NCBI GenBank assembly: GCA_023434465.1
Contig: JAEYSQ010000002.1
Location: 1 to 39,449, forward strand
Length of the DNA: 39,449 bases
Reading direction: 5' to 3'
Source of the DNA: Actinomycetes bacterium
GTDB lineage: Bacteria; Actinomycetota; Thermoleophilia; Solirubrobacterales; 70-9
The position numbers and the translations under genes are program-made. Positions 10,512 to 17,954 of the stretch are shown in pieces. The notes beneath the pieces were generated by a model. It saw only the letters and a list, made by a program, of their open reading frames with translations. It was not told where the DNA came from and searched no databases. Within the stretch, counting starts at the first letter, position 1; each line of letters starts with the position of its first letter.

Positions 10512-10979
10512 ATGTCGGGCGACCCGGAAAAGCATCACAGAGGCCGGGGGAGGGTCGCCTGCGGTCCGGAAGAAACCGAGCAGGCCGGGCGCGAGCTCGC
10601 TGCCAGCCTCCAGCCGGGCGACCTGGTCCTGGTCAGTGGTGAGGTTGGGGCCGGCAAGTCGACCCTGATCCGGGCGGCGATGCGGGAACTCGGGGTGTTC
10701 GGGGCAATTCCATCACCGACCTTCACGATCGGGCGGCTCTACGAGGGGCAGGAACAACCGATGCCGGTCGCCCACCTCGATCTGTACCGGCTCGGTGACC
10801 CGGAGTCGGAGGATCCGGGACTGCTGGCCGCCTACTTCGGCCCCGACCGGGTCAGTTTCGTGGAATGGCCTGGCGGTGCCAACCGGCAATTAACTGAAAT
10901 GGCCACCCGGGTCGGCCGGGTGGCCATTGATCACATCGATCAGGACAGCCGCAGGATCAGGATCGATCCTCCGGAATGA
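10512..10979 (+). CDS. tsaE: tRNA threonylcarbamoyladenosine biosynthesis ATPase TsaE
   Basis: 155 residues. TsaE is the P-loop ATPase that drives turnover of the TsaB-TsaD complex making t6A37 on ANN-decoding tRNAs. Visible are Walker A GEVGAGKST (around residue 45), the switch segment PSPTFTIGRLYEG, the conserved HLDLYRLGDPE and the FVEWPGG signature near the end. Length is typical. It lies just upstream of tsaB, rimI and tsaD, matching the usual functional grouping, though a minus-strand lipoprotein gene intervenes. The ATG at 10512 lacks an obvious SD and may be close to the transcript 5' end. Confidence 0.96.
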   Translation: MSGDPEKHHRGRGRVACGPEETEQAGRELAASLQPGDLVLVSGEVGAGKSTLIRAAMRELGVFGAIPSPTFTIGRLYEGQEQPMPVAHLDLYRLGDPESEDPGLLAAYFGPDRVSFVEWPGGANRQLTEMATRVGRVAIDHIDQDSRRIRIDPPE

Positions 10980-10997
10980 GGTGCGGTGGCCATAGGA

Positions 10998-11330
10998 CTA
11001 CTGGCCCATCGCGTCCTCGACCTGCTGCTGGACTTCGTCAAGCTGCTTCTGGGCATCGTCGACCTGCTTCTGGGCCTCCGAACCGTCGATCTCCTGCTGA
11101 GCCTGGTCAAGCTGATCCTGCGCGTTCTGGCTGGCCTCGTCGAGCTGCTTGTTGGCGTTGTCGAGCGCTTCCTGGGTGTTCTGGTTCGCCTCGTCGAGCT
11201 GCTTGTTCACGTTGTCGAGTGCGTCGTTGACCTGGTCATCGTTGGAATCACCGCAACCGGCGGCAAAAACACCGAGTCCCGCTACTGCGAGAATGGCCAA
11301 AGTCGTGCCGAATTTCCTGCTTCCGATCAT
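10998..11330 (-). CDS. small coiled-coil lipoprotein with 18-residue repeats
   Basis: 110 residues from the ATG at 11330, which has a GGAG SD 9 nt upstream; the frame continues to 11381 but without such support. A signal peptide ends in a lipobox AAGC with Cys26, so the protein is lipid-anchored outside the membrane. The mature part is almost wholly Gln/Asp/Asn/Ala-rich helix: two tandem units based on ALDNxNKQLDEAxQNxQ (residues 37-54 and 55-72) and further degenerate copies, ending QQQVEDAMGQ. It resembles Lpp-like or stalk-type rods, not a known family. It lies antisense between tsaE and tsaB, divergent from tsaB with a 68-bp gap. Confidence 0.8.
   Translation of the reverse strand: MIGSRKFGTTLAILAVAGLGVFAAGCGDSNDDQVNDALDNVNKQLDEANQNTQEALDNANKQLDEASQNAQDQLDQAQQEIDGSEAQKQVDDAQKQLDEVQQQVEDAMGQ
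11115..11222 (-). repeat. two tandem 54-bp coding repeats in the lipoprotein gene
   Basis: Two adjacent in-frame 54-bp units encode the 18-residue repeats at residues 37-54 and 55-72. They share stretches such as cgtcgagctgcttgtt on the plus strand. Copy number could vary by slippage or recombination. Confidence 0.8.
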
Positions 11331-11398
11331 CAATTCGTCTCCAGTCTGTGTACTGCGGTGGACTCCCTCGTCGTGACCCAAGATTACCGGGGTCCCGC

Positions 11399-12121
11399 GT
11401 GAGAGTGGTCGGATTCGACACCGCGACCGACGACACGGTCGTCGCCGCGACCGATGGCGAAAAGCTCACCTTCGAGCGGCTGATCCCCCCGGATGGCCGC
11501 CCGGTTCACAGCCAGGCTCTGCTCGAGGCGGTCACCGAGGCCGCGGGATCACTGGGCGGTTGGGAATCGGTCGAACGCATCGCGGTCGGGGTCGGGCCGG
11601 GAACCTTCACCGGAATCCGGATCGGCGTCGCCTCCGCGGCCGGCCTGGCCGCCTCGACCGCAAAGCCGGTGGTCGGCATCCCGACTCTCGCGGCGCTGGC
11701 CAGGTCGATCGCCGCCCGGACCGGCGCCGGGATGGTGATGCCGTTGATCGACGCCCGGAGGGGAGAGGTCTTCGGTGGTCTTCACGACAGCCGGGGCCAA
11801 ACTCTCGGTCCGGCCTTCGTTTGCGGCCCGGAAGAGCTTGTCGATCGGCTCAAGGAGGCGGGTGCCTCTGGTCCCGCGCCGGTTCCCGCCGGTCCCGGCG
11901 CGGTACGATTCCGAGACGAATTGGTCCGGGCCGGGTTAGAAACAGAGCCGGACGGATCACCGGTCCACCGGCTGACCGGCCGCTCGTTCTGCGAACTGGG
12001 CGCGGCCGCCGAAAAAACCGGACCGGAAACACTTGAACCCCTCTACCTTCGACTCCCCGATGCGCAACTCTGGCTTGAACGAGACGGTAACGCCGACCAC
12101 CGAGACGGATCATCCGGCTGA
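11399..12121 (+). CDS. tsaB: tRNA threonylcarbamoyladenosine biosynthesis protein TsaB
   Basis: 240 residues from the GTG at 11399, placed at the first beta strand (VRVVGFDTATDD), as in the family; an upstream ATG at 11348 would add 17 unrelated residues. TsaB is the ASKHA-fold scaffold partner of TsaD. Conserved features are the HSQALLEAV stretch, GVGPGTFTGIRIGVASAAGLA, IPTLAALA and PLIDARRGEVF. C-terminal PLYLRLPDAQLWLER is the usual TsaB ending. Its distal part overlaps the acetyltransferase gene that follows, so translation of the two is probably coupled. Confidence 0.95.
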   Translation: MRVVGFDTATDDTVVAATDGEKLTFERLIPPDGRPVHSQALLEAVTEAAGSLGGWESVERIAVGVGPGTFTGIRIGVASAAGLAASTAKPVVGIPTLAALARSIAARTGAGMVMPLIDARRGEVFGGLHDSRGQTLGPAFVCGPEELVDRLKEAGASGPAPVPAGPGAVRFRDELVRAGLETEPDGSPVHRLTGRSFCELGAAAEKTGPETLEPLYLRLPDAQLWLERDGNADHRDGSSG

Positions 12122-12683
12122 GCCAGTCTCTGCCGTCCGTGTGTTGGCCGGCAAAGGTCCTCCGGCCGGCGAGGCTGACCGCAGGGTCGAAGTCCGGGAC
12201 CTGGCCTACGCCGACCTGCCGGTGGTCATCTCGATCGAACGCCGGTCCTTTCCCAGTCCCTGGTCGGTCGGCATGTTCTCGCTCGAGATGTCCAAATCGG
12301 ACACGGTCGCCTTGGCCGCCCTCGACGGCAACCGGGTGACCGGCTACCTGGTGCTTTCCCGCTTCGACCGGGCCTGGCACTTGATGAATGTCGCGGTGGC
12401 ACCGGAGCAGCGGCGCCGGGGATTGGCCTCGGCGATGATCGCTGCCGCCCTGGACCGGATCGGTGCAGACGAGCCGGTGACCCTCGAGGTCAGGCCGACG
12501 AACCGGTCGGCGATCCGGCTTTACGACGGTCTCGGCTTCCGGTCCTACGGCCTCCGCAAGGGGTACTACCCGGACAACGGCGAGGATGCCCTGATCATGT
12601 GGCGCGGCGACCCGAAAGCCGCCGGAGTGCCGGCCGAATCCCGCGAGCTGTTTGCGGATCCGGACTTCCCTGCCGAACTCTGA
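12060..12683 (+). CDS. rimI: GNAT acetyltransferase, RimI type
   Basis: About 207 residues from the ATG at 12060; a TTG at 12033 or a GTG at 12141 are alternatives because the domain itself begins only at VEVRDLAYADLPVVISIE. The GNAT fold shows SIERRSFPSPWS, the acetyl-CoA loop VAPEQRRRGLASAMI (Q/RxxGxA) and ENP-like NRSAIRLYDGLGFRSYGLRKGYY. RimI acetylates the N-terminal alanine of ribosomal protein S18 in enteric bacteria, and in many genomes it lies between tsaB and tsaD, as here. An N-terminal extension of 35-50 residues, translated over the tsaB 3' end, is unusual. It ends 1 nt before tsaD. Confidence 0.92.
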   Translation: MRNSGLNETVTPTTETDHPAEPVSAVRVLAGKGPPAGEADRRVEVRDLAYADLPVVISIERRSFPSPWSVGMFSLEMSKSDTVALAALDGNRVTGYLVLSRFDRAWHLMNVAVAPEQRRRGLASAMIAAALDRIGADEPVTLEVRPTNRSAIRLYDGLGFRSYGLRKGYYPDNGEDALIMWRGDPKAAGVPAESRELFADPDFPAEL

Positions 12684-12684
12684 G

Positions 12685-13689
12685 ATGCCTCTCCTGGCAA
12701 TCGAGACCTCCTGCGACGACACCTGCGCCGCCGTCCTCGACGGACCACATGTCCTCGCCAACGTCATCTCTTCGCAGACCGACCACGAACGCTTCGGGGG
12801 AGTCGTGCCCGAGGTCGCTTCCCGGCACCACCTCGAACTCGCGGTACCGGTTCTCGAGGCAGCCCTGAACGAGGCCGGGTCCGGCTTCGATGATCTCGAT
12901 TCGGTCGCGGTCACCGCCGGTCCGGGACTGATCGGCGCCTTGCTGGTCGGGCTCAGCACGGCGAAGGCGATCGCGGCGCCACGGAAGTTGCCGCTGATCC
13001 CGACCGATCACCTGCACGGTCATGTCGCCGCCAACTTCCTCGAGCCGGATCCGCTCGCGCCGCCCTTCATCTGTCTTCTCGCCTCCGGCGGCCACACCAT
13101 GCTGGCCGGGGTCCGGGACCACCAGGGCTTTGAGGTGCTCGGTGAAACTCTGGATGATGCGGCCGGCGAAGCGATCGACAAGGCTGCCCGCCTGCTCGGC
13201 CTCGGTTTCCCCGGGGGACCGGCGCTCGAAAAGCTGGCGGCGGCGGGAGACTCCGACGCATTCTCGTTTCCGGTGGCGATGAGCCGCGACCCCGGCCTTG
13301 ACTTCAGCTTCAGCGGTCTCAAGACGGCGCTCGTCTACATCACCCGTGACCTCGGGAAGGAAGGCACGGCCGAGCGTGCTGCTGACCTCGCGGCCGGGTT
13401 CCAGGCGGCCGTGGTCGACCAGCTCGTGACCAAGCTGCGCCGGGCTCTCGACTCAGGCGACTGGCCGGCGGTCGCGCTGGGCGGCGGCGTCGCCGCGAAC
13501 GGTCCGTTGCGAGAAGCCGTCGCCGGCCTCTGCGCCGAGCGCGACGTCCCTTTCAAACAGGTAAGCCGTGAGCTCTGCACCGACAACGCGGCGATGATCG
13601 GCAGCGCCGCCCGCTACAGCCGGCCAATCGCGTTTCCCGAGTATCTCGAATTCGACGCCTTTGCAACCGGACCCCGGGGGAGCCGTTGA
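12685..13689 (+). CDS. tsaD: tRNA N6-adenosine threonylcarbamoyltransferase TsaD
   Basis: 334 residues. TsaD transfers the threonylcarbamoyl group from TC-AMP to A37 of tRNA. Seen are the N-terminal LAIETSCDDTCAAV, VPEVASRHHLE, the metal-binding HxxxH (His109 and His113 in TDHLHGHVAAN), LASGGHTML, LGETLDDAAGEAIDKAARLLGLGFPGG, GGVAANGPLRE and the C-terminal CTDNAAMIG aspartate. Length matches the family. The start at 12685 (MPLLAIETSC) is chosen over the frame start at 12652 because it fits the family and sits right after the rimI stop. It overlaps the glutaredoxin-like gene by TTGA. Confidence 0.98.
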   Translation: MPLLAIETSCDDTCAAVLDGPHVLANVISSQTDHERFGGVVPEVASRHHLELAVPVLEAALNEAGSGFDDLDSVAVTAGPGLIGALLVGLSTAKAIAAPRKLPLIPTDHLHGHVAANFLEPDPLAPPFICLLASGGHTMLAGVRDHQGFEVLGETLDDAAGEAIDKAARLLGLGFPGGPALEKLAAAGDSDAFSFPVAMSRDPGLDFSFSGLKTALVYITRDLGKEGTAERAADLAAGFQAAVVDQLVTKLRRALDSGDWPAVALGGGVAANGPLREAVAGLCAERDVPFKQVSRELCTDNAAMIGSAARYSRPIAFPEYLEFDAFATGPRGSR

Positions 13690-13967
13690 AGGTCACCTTC
13701 CTGACCCGGCCGGGATGTCATCTGTGCGTCGAGGCCCTGACCGACCTGACCGCCTTCCTCGCCGCCAGGGTGGCCGATGCGACGCTGCCGGAACCGATGC
13801 CGATCGACCACGAAGTGGTGGACATCGAGACCGACGACGAACTACACCGGAAATACCTGGAACGAATCCCGGTGATCCTCCTCGATGGTGAACTGGTCTC
13901 CGAGTTCGCTTTCGATCCTGAAGAATTCGATGCTGCCCTGAACCGCCGTTCGCAGGGTCGGGCCTGA
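13686..13967 (+). CDS. glutaredoxin-like (DUF836-type) protein
   Basis: 93 residues from a TTG that overlaps the tsaD stop. MKVTFLTRPGCHLCVEALTDL carries the thioredoxin-fold CxxC (Cys-His-Leu-Cys), and ERIPVILLDGELV supplies the cis-proline after a conserved IP. This is the glutaredoxin/DUF836 class, small thiol-disulfide proteins whose substrates are mostly unknown. It lies between tsaD and the redox-sensing repressor rex, so a redox role is plausible but not shown. Confidence 0.88.
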   Translation: MKVTFLTRPGCHLCVEALTDLTAFLAARVADATLPEPMPIDHEVVDIETDDELHRKYLERIPVILLDGELVSEFAFDPEEFDAALNRRSQGRA

Positions 13968-13989
13968 CTCCGAGTACCCTGATAACCCG

Positions 13990-14658
13990 ATGCCCCCGTC
14001 CTCCAAGTCCCGTACAGACAATCCGCTGCTGGTCGGTGAAGGCGAACGCCTTGCATTGGGAGTGGCGGCGCGGCTCTCCCGCTACCTGCAGGTGCTGATC
14101 CAGGCCCGGAAGATGGGGCGGGAGACGATTTCCTTCCAGGAACTTTCCGAGTACACCCACATCAACCCGACCCAGATCCGCCGTGACCTCTCCGGTTTCG
14201 GCAAGTTCGGCAAGCGGGGCGTCGGCTACCGGATCGATTACCTGATCGACGAAATCCGCAAGATCATGCGGACCGCCGGTCAGCACAACATCGCCCTGTT
14301 CGGCGCCGGCAAGCTCGGTCAGGCAATCGCCGGTTCGGATGTCTTCGCCGACCACGGTTTCACGATCGTCTCGCTCTTTGACGTCGACCCGGACATGATC
14401 GGCAAACAGGTCGGTCAGCTGACCGTCCGCGACTTCTCCGAACTGGGGGATGCGGTCGAGGAAGAAGCGATCGTGGTCGGAGTACTCGCCGTACCTTCGG
14501 CCGCCGCGCAGGCAGTCGCCGACGGCCTGGTCGAGGCGGGCGTCACGGTGATCTTCAACTACACCGAGCAGCTGCTCCAGGTTCCGCCCGAGGTCACGGT
14601 CCACACATCCAGCCCGGCCGTCGATCTGCTCTACGCCCTCTACTTCTATCTGTCCTGA
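13990..14658 (+). CDS. rex: redox-sensing transcriptional repressor Rex
   Basis: 222 residues. Rex senses the NADH/NAD+ ratio and represses respiratory and fermentative genes when NAD+ is high. The N-terminal winged helix has ISFQELSEYTHINPTQIRRD and FGKFGKRGVGY; the Rossmann domain has LFGAGKLGQAIA (GxGxxG), the acidic strand end FDVDPDMIG and the C-terminal swapped helix (TVHTSSPAVDLLYALYFYL). Length is typical. No TGTGA-type Rex operator is seen in its own 22-bp upstream gap, so autoregulation is not supported here. The next gene starts 2 nt after the stop. Confidence 0.97.
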   Translation: MPPSSKSRTDNPLLVGEGERLALGVAARLSRYLQVLIQARKMGRETISFQELSEYTHINPTQIRRDLSGFGKFGKRGVGYRIDYLIDEIRKIMRTAGQHNIALFGAGKLGQAIAGSDVFADHGFTIVSLFDVDPDMIGKQVGQLTVRDFSELGDAVEEEAIVVGVLAVPSAAAQAVADGLVEAGVTVIFNYTEQLLQVPPEVTVHTSSPAVDLLYALYFYLS

Positions 14659-14660
14659 GC

Positions 14661-15809
14661 TTGTCCGACCACGGTCTGCTGGAAATGGATGCGGTTCGGG
14701 AGGTCTTCGAAGCCTCGACCGATTTCACGATCGGTCTGGAGGAGGAATTCGCGATCATCGATCTGGACAGTCTCGACCTGGTCGACCGCTACCCGGAGCT
14801 CTACGCGGCGGCGCAGGATGATCCGGTGCTGGCCGGTTCCGCCGCCGGTGAGCTGATCGCCTCCGAGATCGAGATCCGCTCCGGCCGTTCTGAATCGATG
14901 GGCGAGGCCAACGAAAGACAGGCCGAAAGGCGCCGGCGCCTCTTCGCCCTGGCGCAGCAGCATGGGGTGGCGCTCGCCTCGAACGGCACCCATCCCTGGG
15001 CCAGCTACCTGGACCAGGAGATCATCGACACCCCGCACTATCAGCGCCTGAAAGAGGACCTTGGCTACGTGGCCCGGCGCAACAACACCTGGAGTCTTCA
15101 CGTCCACGTCGGCGTCCGGGGAGCCGACCGGGCGATCGAGGTTTGCGACCGGCTGCGTGAGATGCTGCCGATCCTGCTGGCGGTTTCGGCCAACTCGGTC
15201 TTTCTCGACCGCCAGGAAACGGGGCTCGCCTCGGTCCGCACCGAGATCTTCACTCGCACGTTTCCCCGCTGCGGCATCCCGGGTACGTTCCGCAGCTGGG
15301 ACGAGTATGCGGGATTCATCGACGATCTGACGCAGCTCGGCTCGGTGGTCGAAGCGACGCAGCTGTGGTGGAGCGTGCGGCCTCACCATGCTTTCGGAAC
15401 GGTGGAGGTTCGGATCTGCGACGCGCAGACCACCGGTCCTGAATCGACGGGTCTGGCCGGACTGATCGCCGCGATCGTCGCCCAGACCGCAGTTGATCTC
15501 GACGAGGGAAGGGACCGGGGCAGCCCGCTGCGCGGAAGGCAGATCGAGGAGAACCTCTGGCGGGCGATCCGTTACGGCATGGACGGCAAGATGATCGACT
15601 TCCGCCGCCGCCGGGAGATCGAAGCCCGCGAGATGCTCGAGCAGGTGCTCGAATGGACCGAACCGGTTCGCAGCAACCTGGGAATCGAGGTCGACCTGCC
15701 TGCCCTCAACGGCGCCCAGCGCATGCGCCGGGAGTTCGAGGCGGGGAAGACGGTCGAGGAGATCTACCGCGACGGGGTTGCGGAGACAGCCCGGACCTTC
15801 GGCGCGTAG
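14661..15809 (+). CDS. carboxylate-amine ligase, glutamate-cysteine ligase 2 (YbdK) family
   Basis: 382 residues. GCS2/YbdK proteins belong to the glutamine synthetase-like ATP-grasp-unrelated ligases; members can make gamma-glutamylcysteine weakly or ligate other amino acids. The entry strand FTIGLEEEFAIID with its metal-binding glutamates, ALASNGTHPWA, NNTWSLHVHVGV, LLAVSANSVFLDRQETGLAS, WWSVRPHHAFGTVEVRICD and the basic RRRREIEAREM region are conserved. The TTG at 14661, 2 nt after rex, is used; the ATG at 14685 is an equal alternative. Its position behind rex suggests a thiol or redox role, which remains inference. Confidence 0.93.
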   Translation: MSDHGLLEMDAVREVFEASTDFTIGLEEEFAIIDLDSLDLVDRYPELYAAAQDDPVLAGSAAGELIASEIEIRSGRSESMGEANERQAERRRRLFALAQQHGVALASNGTHPWASYLDQEIIDTPHYQRLKEDLGYVARRNNTWSLHVHVGVRGADRAIEVCDRLREMLPILLAVSANSVFLDRQETGLASVRTEIFTRTFPRCGIPGTFRSWDEYAGFIDDLTQLGSVVEATQLWWSVRPHHAFGTVEVRICDAQTTGPESTGLAGLIAAIVAQTAVDLDEGRDRGSPLRGRQIEENLWRAIRYGMDGKMIDFRRRREIEAREMLEQVLEWTEPVRSNLGIEVDLPALNGAQRMRREFEAGKTVEEIYRDGVAETARTFGA

Positions 15810-15818
15810 AGTGGTCAC

Positions 15819-16232
15819 ATGAGCGAAGAACCGATTGACGAAGCCGGAGGCCCGCCGCCCCTCACCGATCAGGAGCGCGAGATGCTCGAGGCCCAGATGA
15901 AGGAGATCCGGGTCGAGGACCTCCTGACCCAGACGGTGGCCAGCGTCCTCAATCTTTCCGCCCGGCGGATCGTCAAGGAAGACGAGGTCGATCTCGATCA
16001 GGCCAGGATCGGAATCGAGGCGGTCCGGGCAATCGTCGACCTGCTGCCGCCCGAGGTCGGGCAGGCAATCGCCGAACCGCTCAGCCAGGTCCAACTGCTC
16101 TACGCCCAGAAGAGCGGTGAACCCGGAACTCCCGATGACGGGGGAGCGGACGGGCCCAAGGACGGCCCTGGTGCGGGGCCGGAACCGGCCGGTGGCCAGG
16201 GTCCGAAGCTCTGGACTCCCGGCGGCAACTAG
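15819..16232 (+). CDS. DUF1844-like helical protein with LWTPGG tail
   Basis: 137 residues. Residues 28-100 (IRVEDLLTQTVASVLNLSARR through DLDQARIGIEAVRAIVDLLPPE to LSQVQLLYAQ) follow the DUF1844 pattern of two amphipathic helices with an A-R-x-x-I-E/D core. A Gly/Pro/Asp-rich low-complexity linker then leads to a C-terminal PKLWTPGGN. The LWTPGG ending recurs in actinobacterial members as I recall, and may be a docking tag. Function is unknown. It is 9 bp from the carboxylate-amine ligase and ends 1 bp from the convergent diguanylate cyclase. Confidence 0.8.
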   Translation: MSEEPIDEAGGPPPLTDQEREMLEAQMKEIRVEDLLTQTVASVLNLSARRIVKEDEVDLDQARIGIEAVRAIVDLLPPEVGQAIAEPLSQVQLLYAQKSGEPGTPDDGGADGPKDGPGAGPEPAGGQGPKLWTPGGN

Positions 16233-16233
16233 C

Positions 16234-17298
16234 TCAAGCGGTGAACCCTGCCTCGGAGCCCGGGGCCTTCAGGGCGACGCTCTGGTCACGACCGGCCTTC
16301 TTGGCCGCGTAGAGGGCCTGGTCGGCGCGGCCGACCAGTTCACGCACGGTCTCGGATCCGTTCCACTCGGCGATCCCGGCCGAACAGGTGACCCGTTTGG
16401 CTAGGTCGTCGTCGAGCACGTCCGGAATTGATGCGCGCAGCCGTTCGACGATCACCTTCGCACCTTCGATGTCGGTGTTGGGAAGCGTGACGACGAACTC
16501 TTCGCCGCCGTAACGCGCGATGTGATCCTCGATTCGGGTCATCTCTTCCCAGTTCAGCGCGATCCTTCTGAGGAACTCGTCCCCGGCCTGGTGCCCGCGC
16601 GCGTCGTTGTACTGCTTGAAGTGATCGAGATCGAGCATCGCCAGGCTGAGCGGCTGTGAATGACGCCGCGCCTGGCCTACCGACCGCTGGACCGCCCGTT
16701 CCCATCCGCGGCGGTTGTCGACCCCGGTCAGCGGGTCAGTGAGCGCGAGTTCCTCGATTATCCGGCCGCGCTCCTGGGCCAGGTTGCGTTCCCGGCGCAT
16801 CCGCGCGACCAGATCCTGGATCACTACCCCGAGGACCGTGGCCAGTACGGCCAGAACCAGATCCTGCCGCCAGACGGCATTGAGCTCGACCGATTCGCCG
16901 GCAGTGGCGATCTGGGCGATCACCATCGCGGCGACAACGCAGGAGATAACCGCGATCAACGCGCGTCTGGATCCGTATACGGCCACCGCGAGGACCGGGA
17001 TCAGCAGCAGTGGTCCGATCCCGTCGTCGAGGCCGTCGCTGCCGGCCCTGACGAGCAGGGCACCTCCAAGGGCTCCGAACGGAGCCAGCAGCCAGAGCGA
17101 GGGATAGGCGAGAGCGAGGCTCACGCTTGCCAGTGCCAACACCCAGCCACCCAGATAGAGCGGCACGTTCGGCTCGTCCGCCGAAACCATGGTTACGGCG
17201 AAGCAGATGGCGGTGATGATCACGAAGGCGACCCCGTACCGGACCAGGCTCTTGCGGTAATGGGGCACGTCGGTGAATCCCCGGTGGGCCTCATGCAT
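16234..17298 (-). CDS. membrane diguanylate cyclase (GGDEF)
   Basis: 354 residues. An N-terminal membrane region of about five or six helices (residues 20-160) is followed by a short coiled-coil linker and a GGDEF domain from about 185. The active-site GGEEF (264-268) and the nucleotide/metal motif LDLDHFKQYND are intact, and the RxxD product-inhibition site (RIED, 255-258) sits exactly five residues upstream. It should therefore synthesise c-di-GMP and be feedback-regulated. The sensor region resembles no named domain I can recognise. It is divergent from an operon whose glycosyltransferase carries a c-di-GMP receptor module, so it may feed that enzyme locally. Confidence 0.95.
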   Translation of the reverse strand: MHEAHRGFTDVPHYRKSLVRYGVAFVIITAICFAVTMVSADEPNVPLYLGGWVLALASVSLALAYPSLWLLAPFGALGGALLVRAGSDGLDDGIGPLLLIPVLAVAVYGSRRALIAVISCVVAAMVIAQIATAGESVELNAVWRQDLVLAVLATVLGVVIQDLVARMRRERNLAQERGRIIEELALTDPLTGVDNRRGWERAVQRSVGQARRHSQPLSLAMLDLDHFKQYNDARGHQAGDEFLRRIALNWEEMTRIEDHIARYGGEEFVVTLPNTDIEGAKVIVERLRASIPDVLDDDLAKRVTCSAGIAEWNGSETVRELVGRADQALYAAKKAGRDQSVALKAPGSEAGFTA

Positions 17299-17329
17299 GC
17301 CGAATGGCTGGATTCTCCGGTTTTCGTAC

Positions 17330-17359
17330 TTGACGGTTCTTCCGCTCCTCGCCTATAGT
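17330..17359 (+). promoter_or_regulatory. sigma-A type promoter of the MshEN-glycosyltransferase operon
   Basis: TTGACG (17330-17335), an 18-bp spacer and TATAGT (17354-17359). It is the best -35/-10 pair I see in the window. Transcription would start near 17366, giving a leader of about 70 nt before the GTG at 17436. Confidence 0.7.
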
Positions 17360-17373
17360 GACCAACTCACTAT
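17355..17373. promoter_or_regulatory. perfect 7-bp dyad overlapping the -10 and start site (operator candidate)
   Basis: ATAGTGA-CCAAC-TCACTAT, a perfect inverted repeat with a 5-bp spacer. It covers the -10 hexamer and the predicted transcription start, where a repressor would block initiation. The form resembles TetR- or GntR-type operators. The regulator is not identified in the window. Confidence 0.65.
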
Positions 17374-17426
17374 CGGCCGGTGATTACCATTCGTCCCTCG
17401 AAGACGCTCCTTGTGTCGATAGTATC

Positions 17427-17431
17427 GGGAG
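17427..17431 (+). promoter_or_regulatory. Shine-Dalgarno deciding the GTG start at 17436
   Basis: GGGAG with a 4-nt spacer before GTG. The frame is open from 17358, but that earlier GTG overlaps the promoter itself, so 17436 is the likely start. Confidence 0.7.
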
Positions 17432-17435
17432 TCCG

Positions 17436-17954
17436 GTGGCCAAAGACCGTTCAAAAGAAATTCTCAAGGAGATCAGGAACCTCAGGGAGGAACTCTTCGC
17501 CCGGCTCGACGCGCTCGAAGCCCGGAGTCGGGTCGGCGAGTCGGCCTTTGAGAATTCGGCGGAACCGGGAGCATCCCTGCCTGGCGTTCCGGTGGACAGC
17601 AACGGCATCCCGGCCCCCGAACCGGTCGCGGTGAGCGACAATTTCGAGTTGCCGAGCGGCGGAGACGTCCGGGTGATCGTCAGGCCGCTTCATGATCTCA
17701 GTCTGGCCCGCGTCGTCGAAGACGCGCTGGTCAACACTGACGGAGTCGAGGAAGCTTCCCTGCGGGAACTGCGCGGCGATTCCGCCACCATCGACGCGAA
17801 GGTGGAGGAAGGGGTTTCCCTGATTTCTTCACTCCGGCGCAAGTTGCCGGTGGCATTTGACGTGACCGATTCCTCAAGAGATTCGGTGACGATCGCGCTG
17901 GCCCAACCAATGGGCGGGCGCAAGAGCGGCGTGGCCGCTCCCACGGGTCTGTGA
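17436..17954 (+). CDS. coiled-coil plus small alpha/beta domain protein, first gene of the operon
   Basis: 172 residues from the GTG at 17436. An N-terminal charged helix (VAKDRSKEILKEIRNLREEL, FARLDALEARS) likely forms a coiled coil. A linker rich in Pro/Gly/Glu leads to an 85-residue domain, GDVRVIVRPLHDLSLARVVED to VTIALAQPM, with a beta-alpha-beta-beta-alpha-beta order suggestive of a ferredoxin-like fold. The same architecture and similar residues recur in the protein at 26816-27277, so they are paralogues. No enzymatic motif is visible. As leader gene of a membrane glycosyltransferase operon it may be an adaptor; function is unknown. Confidence 0.8.
   Translation: MAKDRSKEILKEIRNLREELFARLDALEARSRVGESAFENSAEPGASLPGVPVDSNGIPAPEPVAVSDNFELPSGGDVRVIVRPLHDLSLARVVEDALVNTDGVEEASLRELRGDSATIDAKVEEGVSLISSLRRKLPVAFDVTDSSRDSVTIALAQPMGGRKSGVAAPTGL

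Noticed and set aside
11093..11222. CRISPR-like array from regularly spaced short repeats
   Set aside because: The repeats are in-frame coding units of the lipoprotein, without spacers of unrelated sequence or cas genes.
13968..13989. Rex operator upstream of rex
   Set aside because: The 22-bp gap contains no TGTGA-N6-TCACA-like sequence.
15660..15675. GAACCGGTTC palindrome as a second LexA box
   Set aside because: Half-sites are separated by 2 bp, not 4, and it lies inside a coding region.
14646..16094. 482-codon minus-strand frame opposite the carboxylate-amine ligase
   Set aside because: Shadow frame crossing two real genes; no motif.
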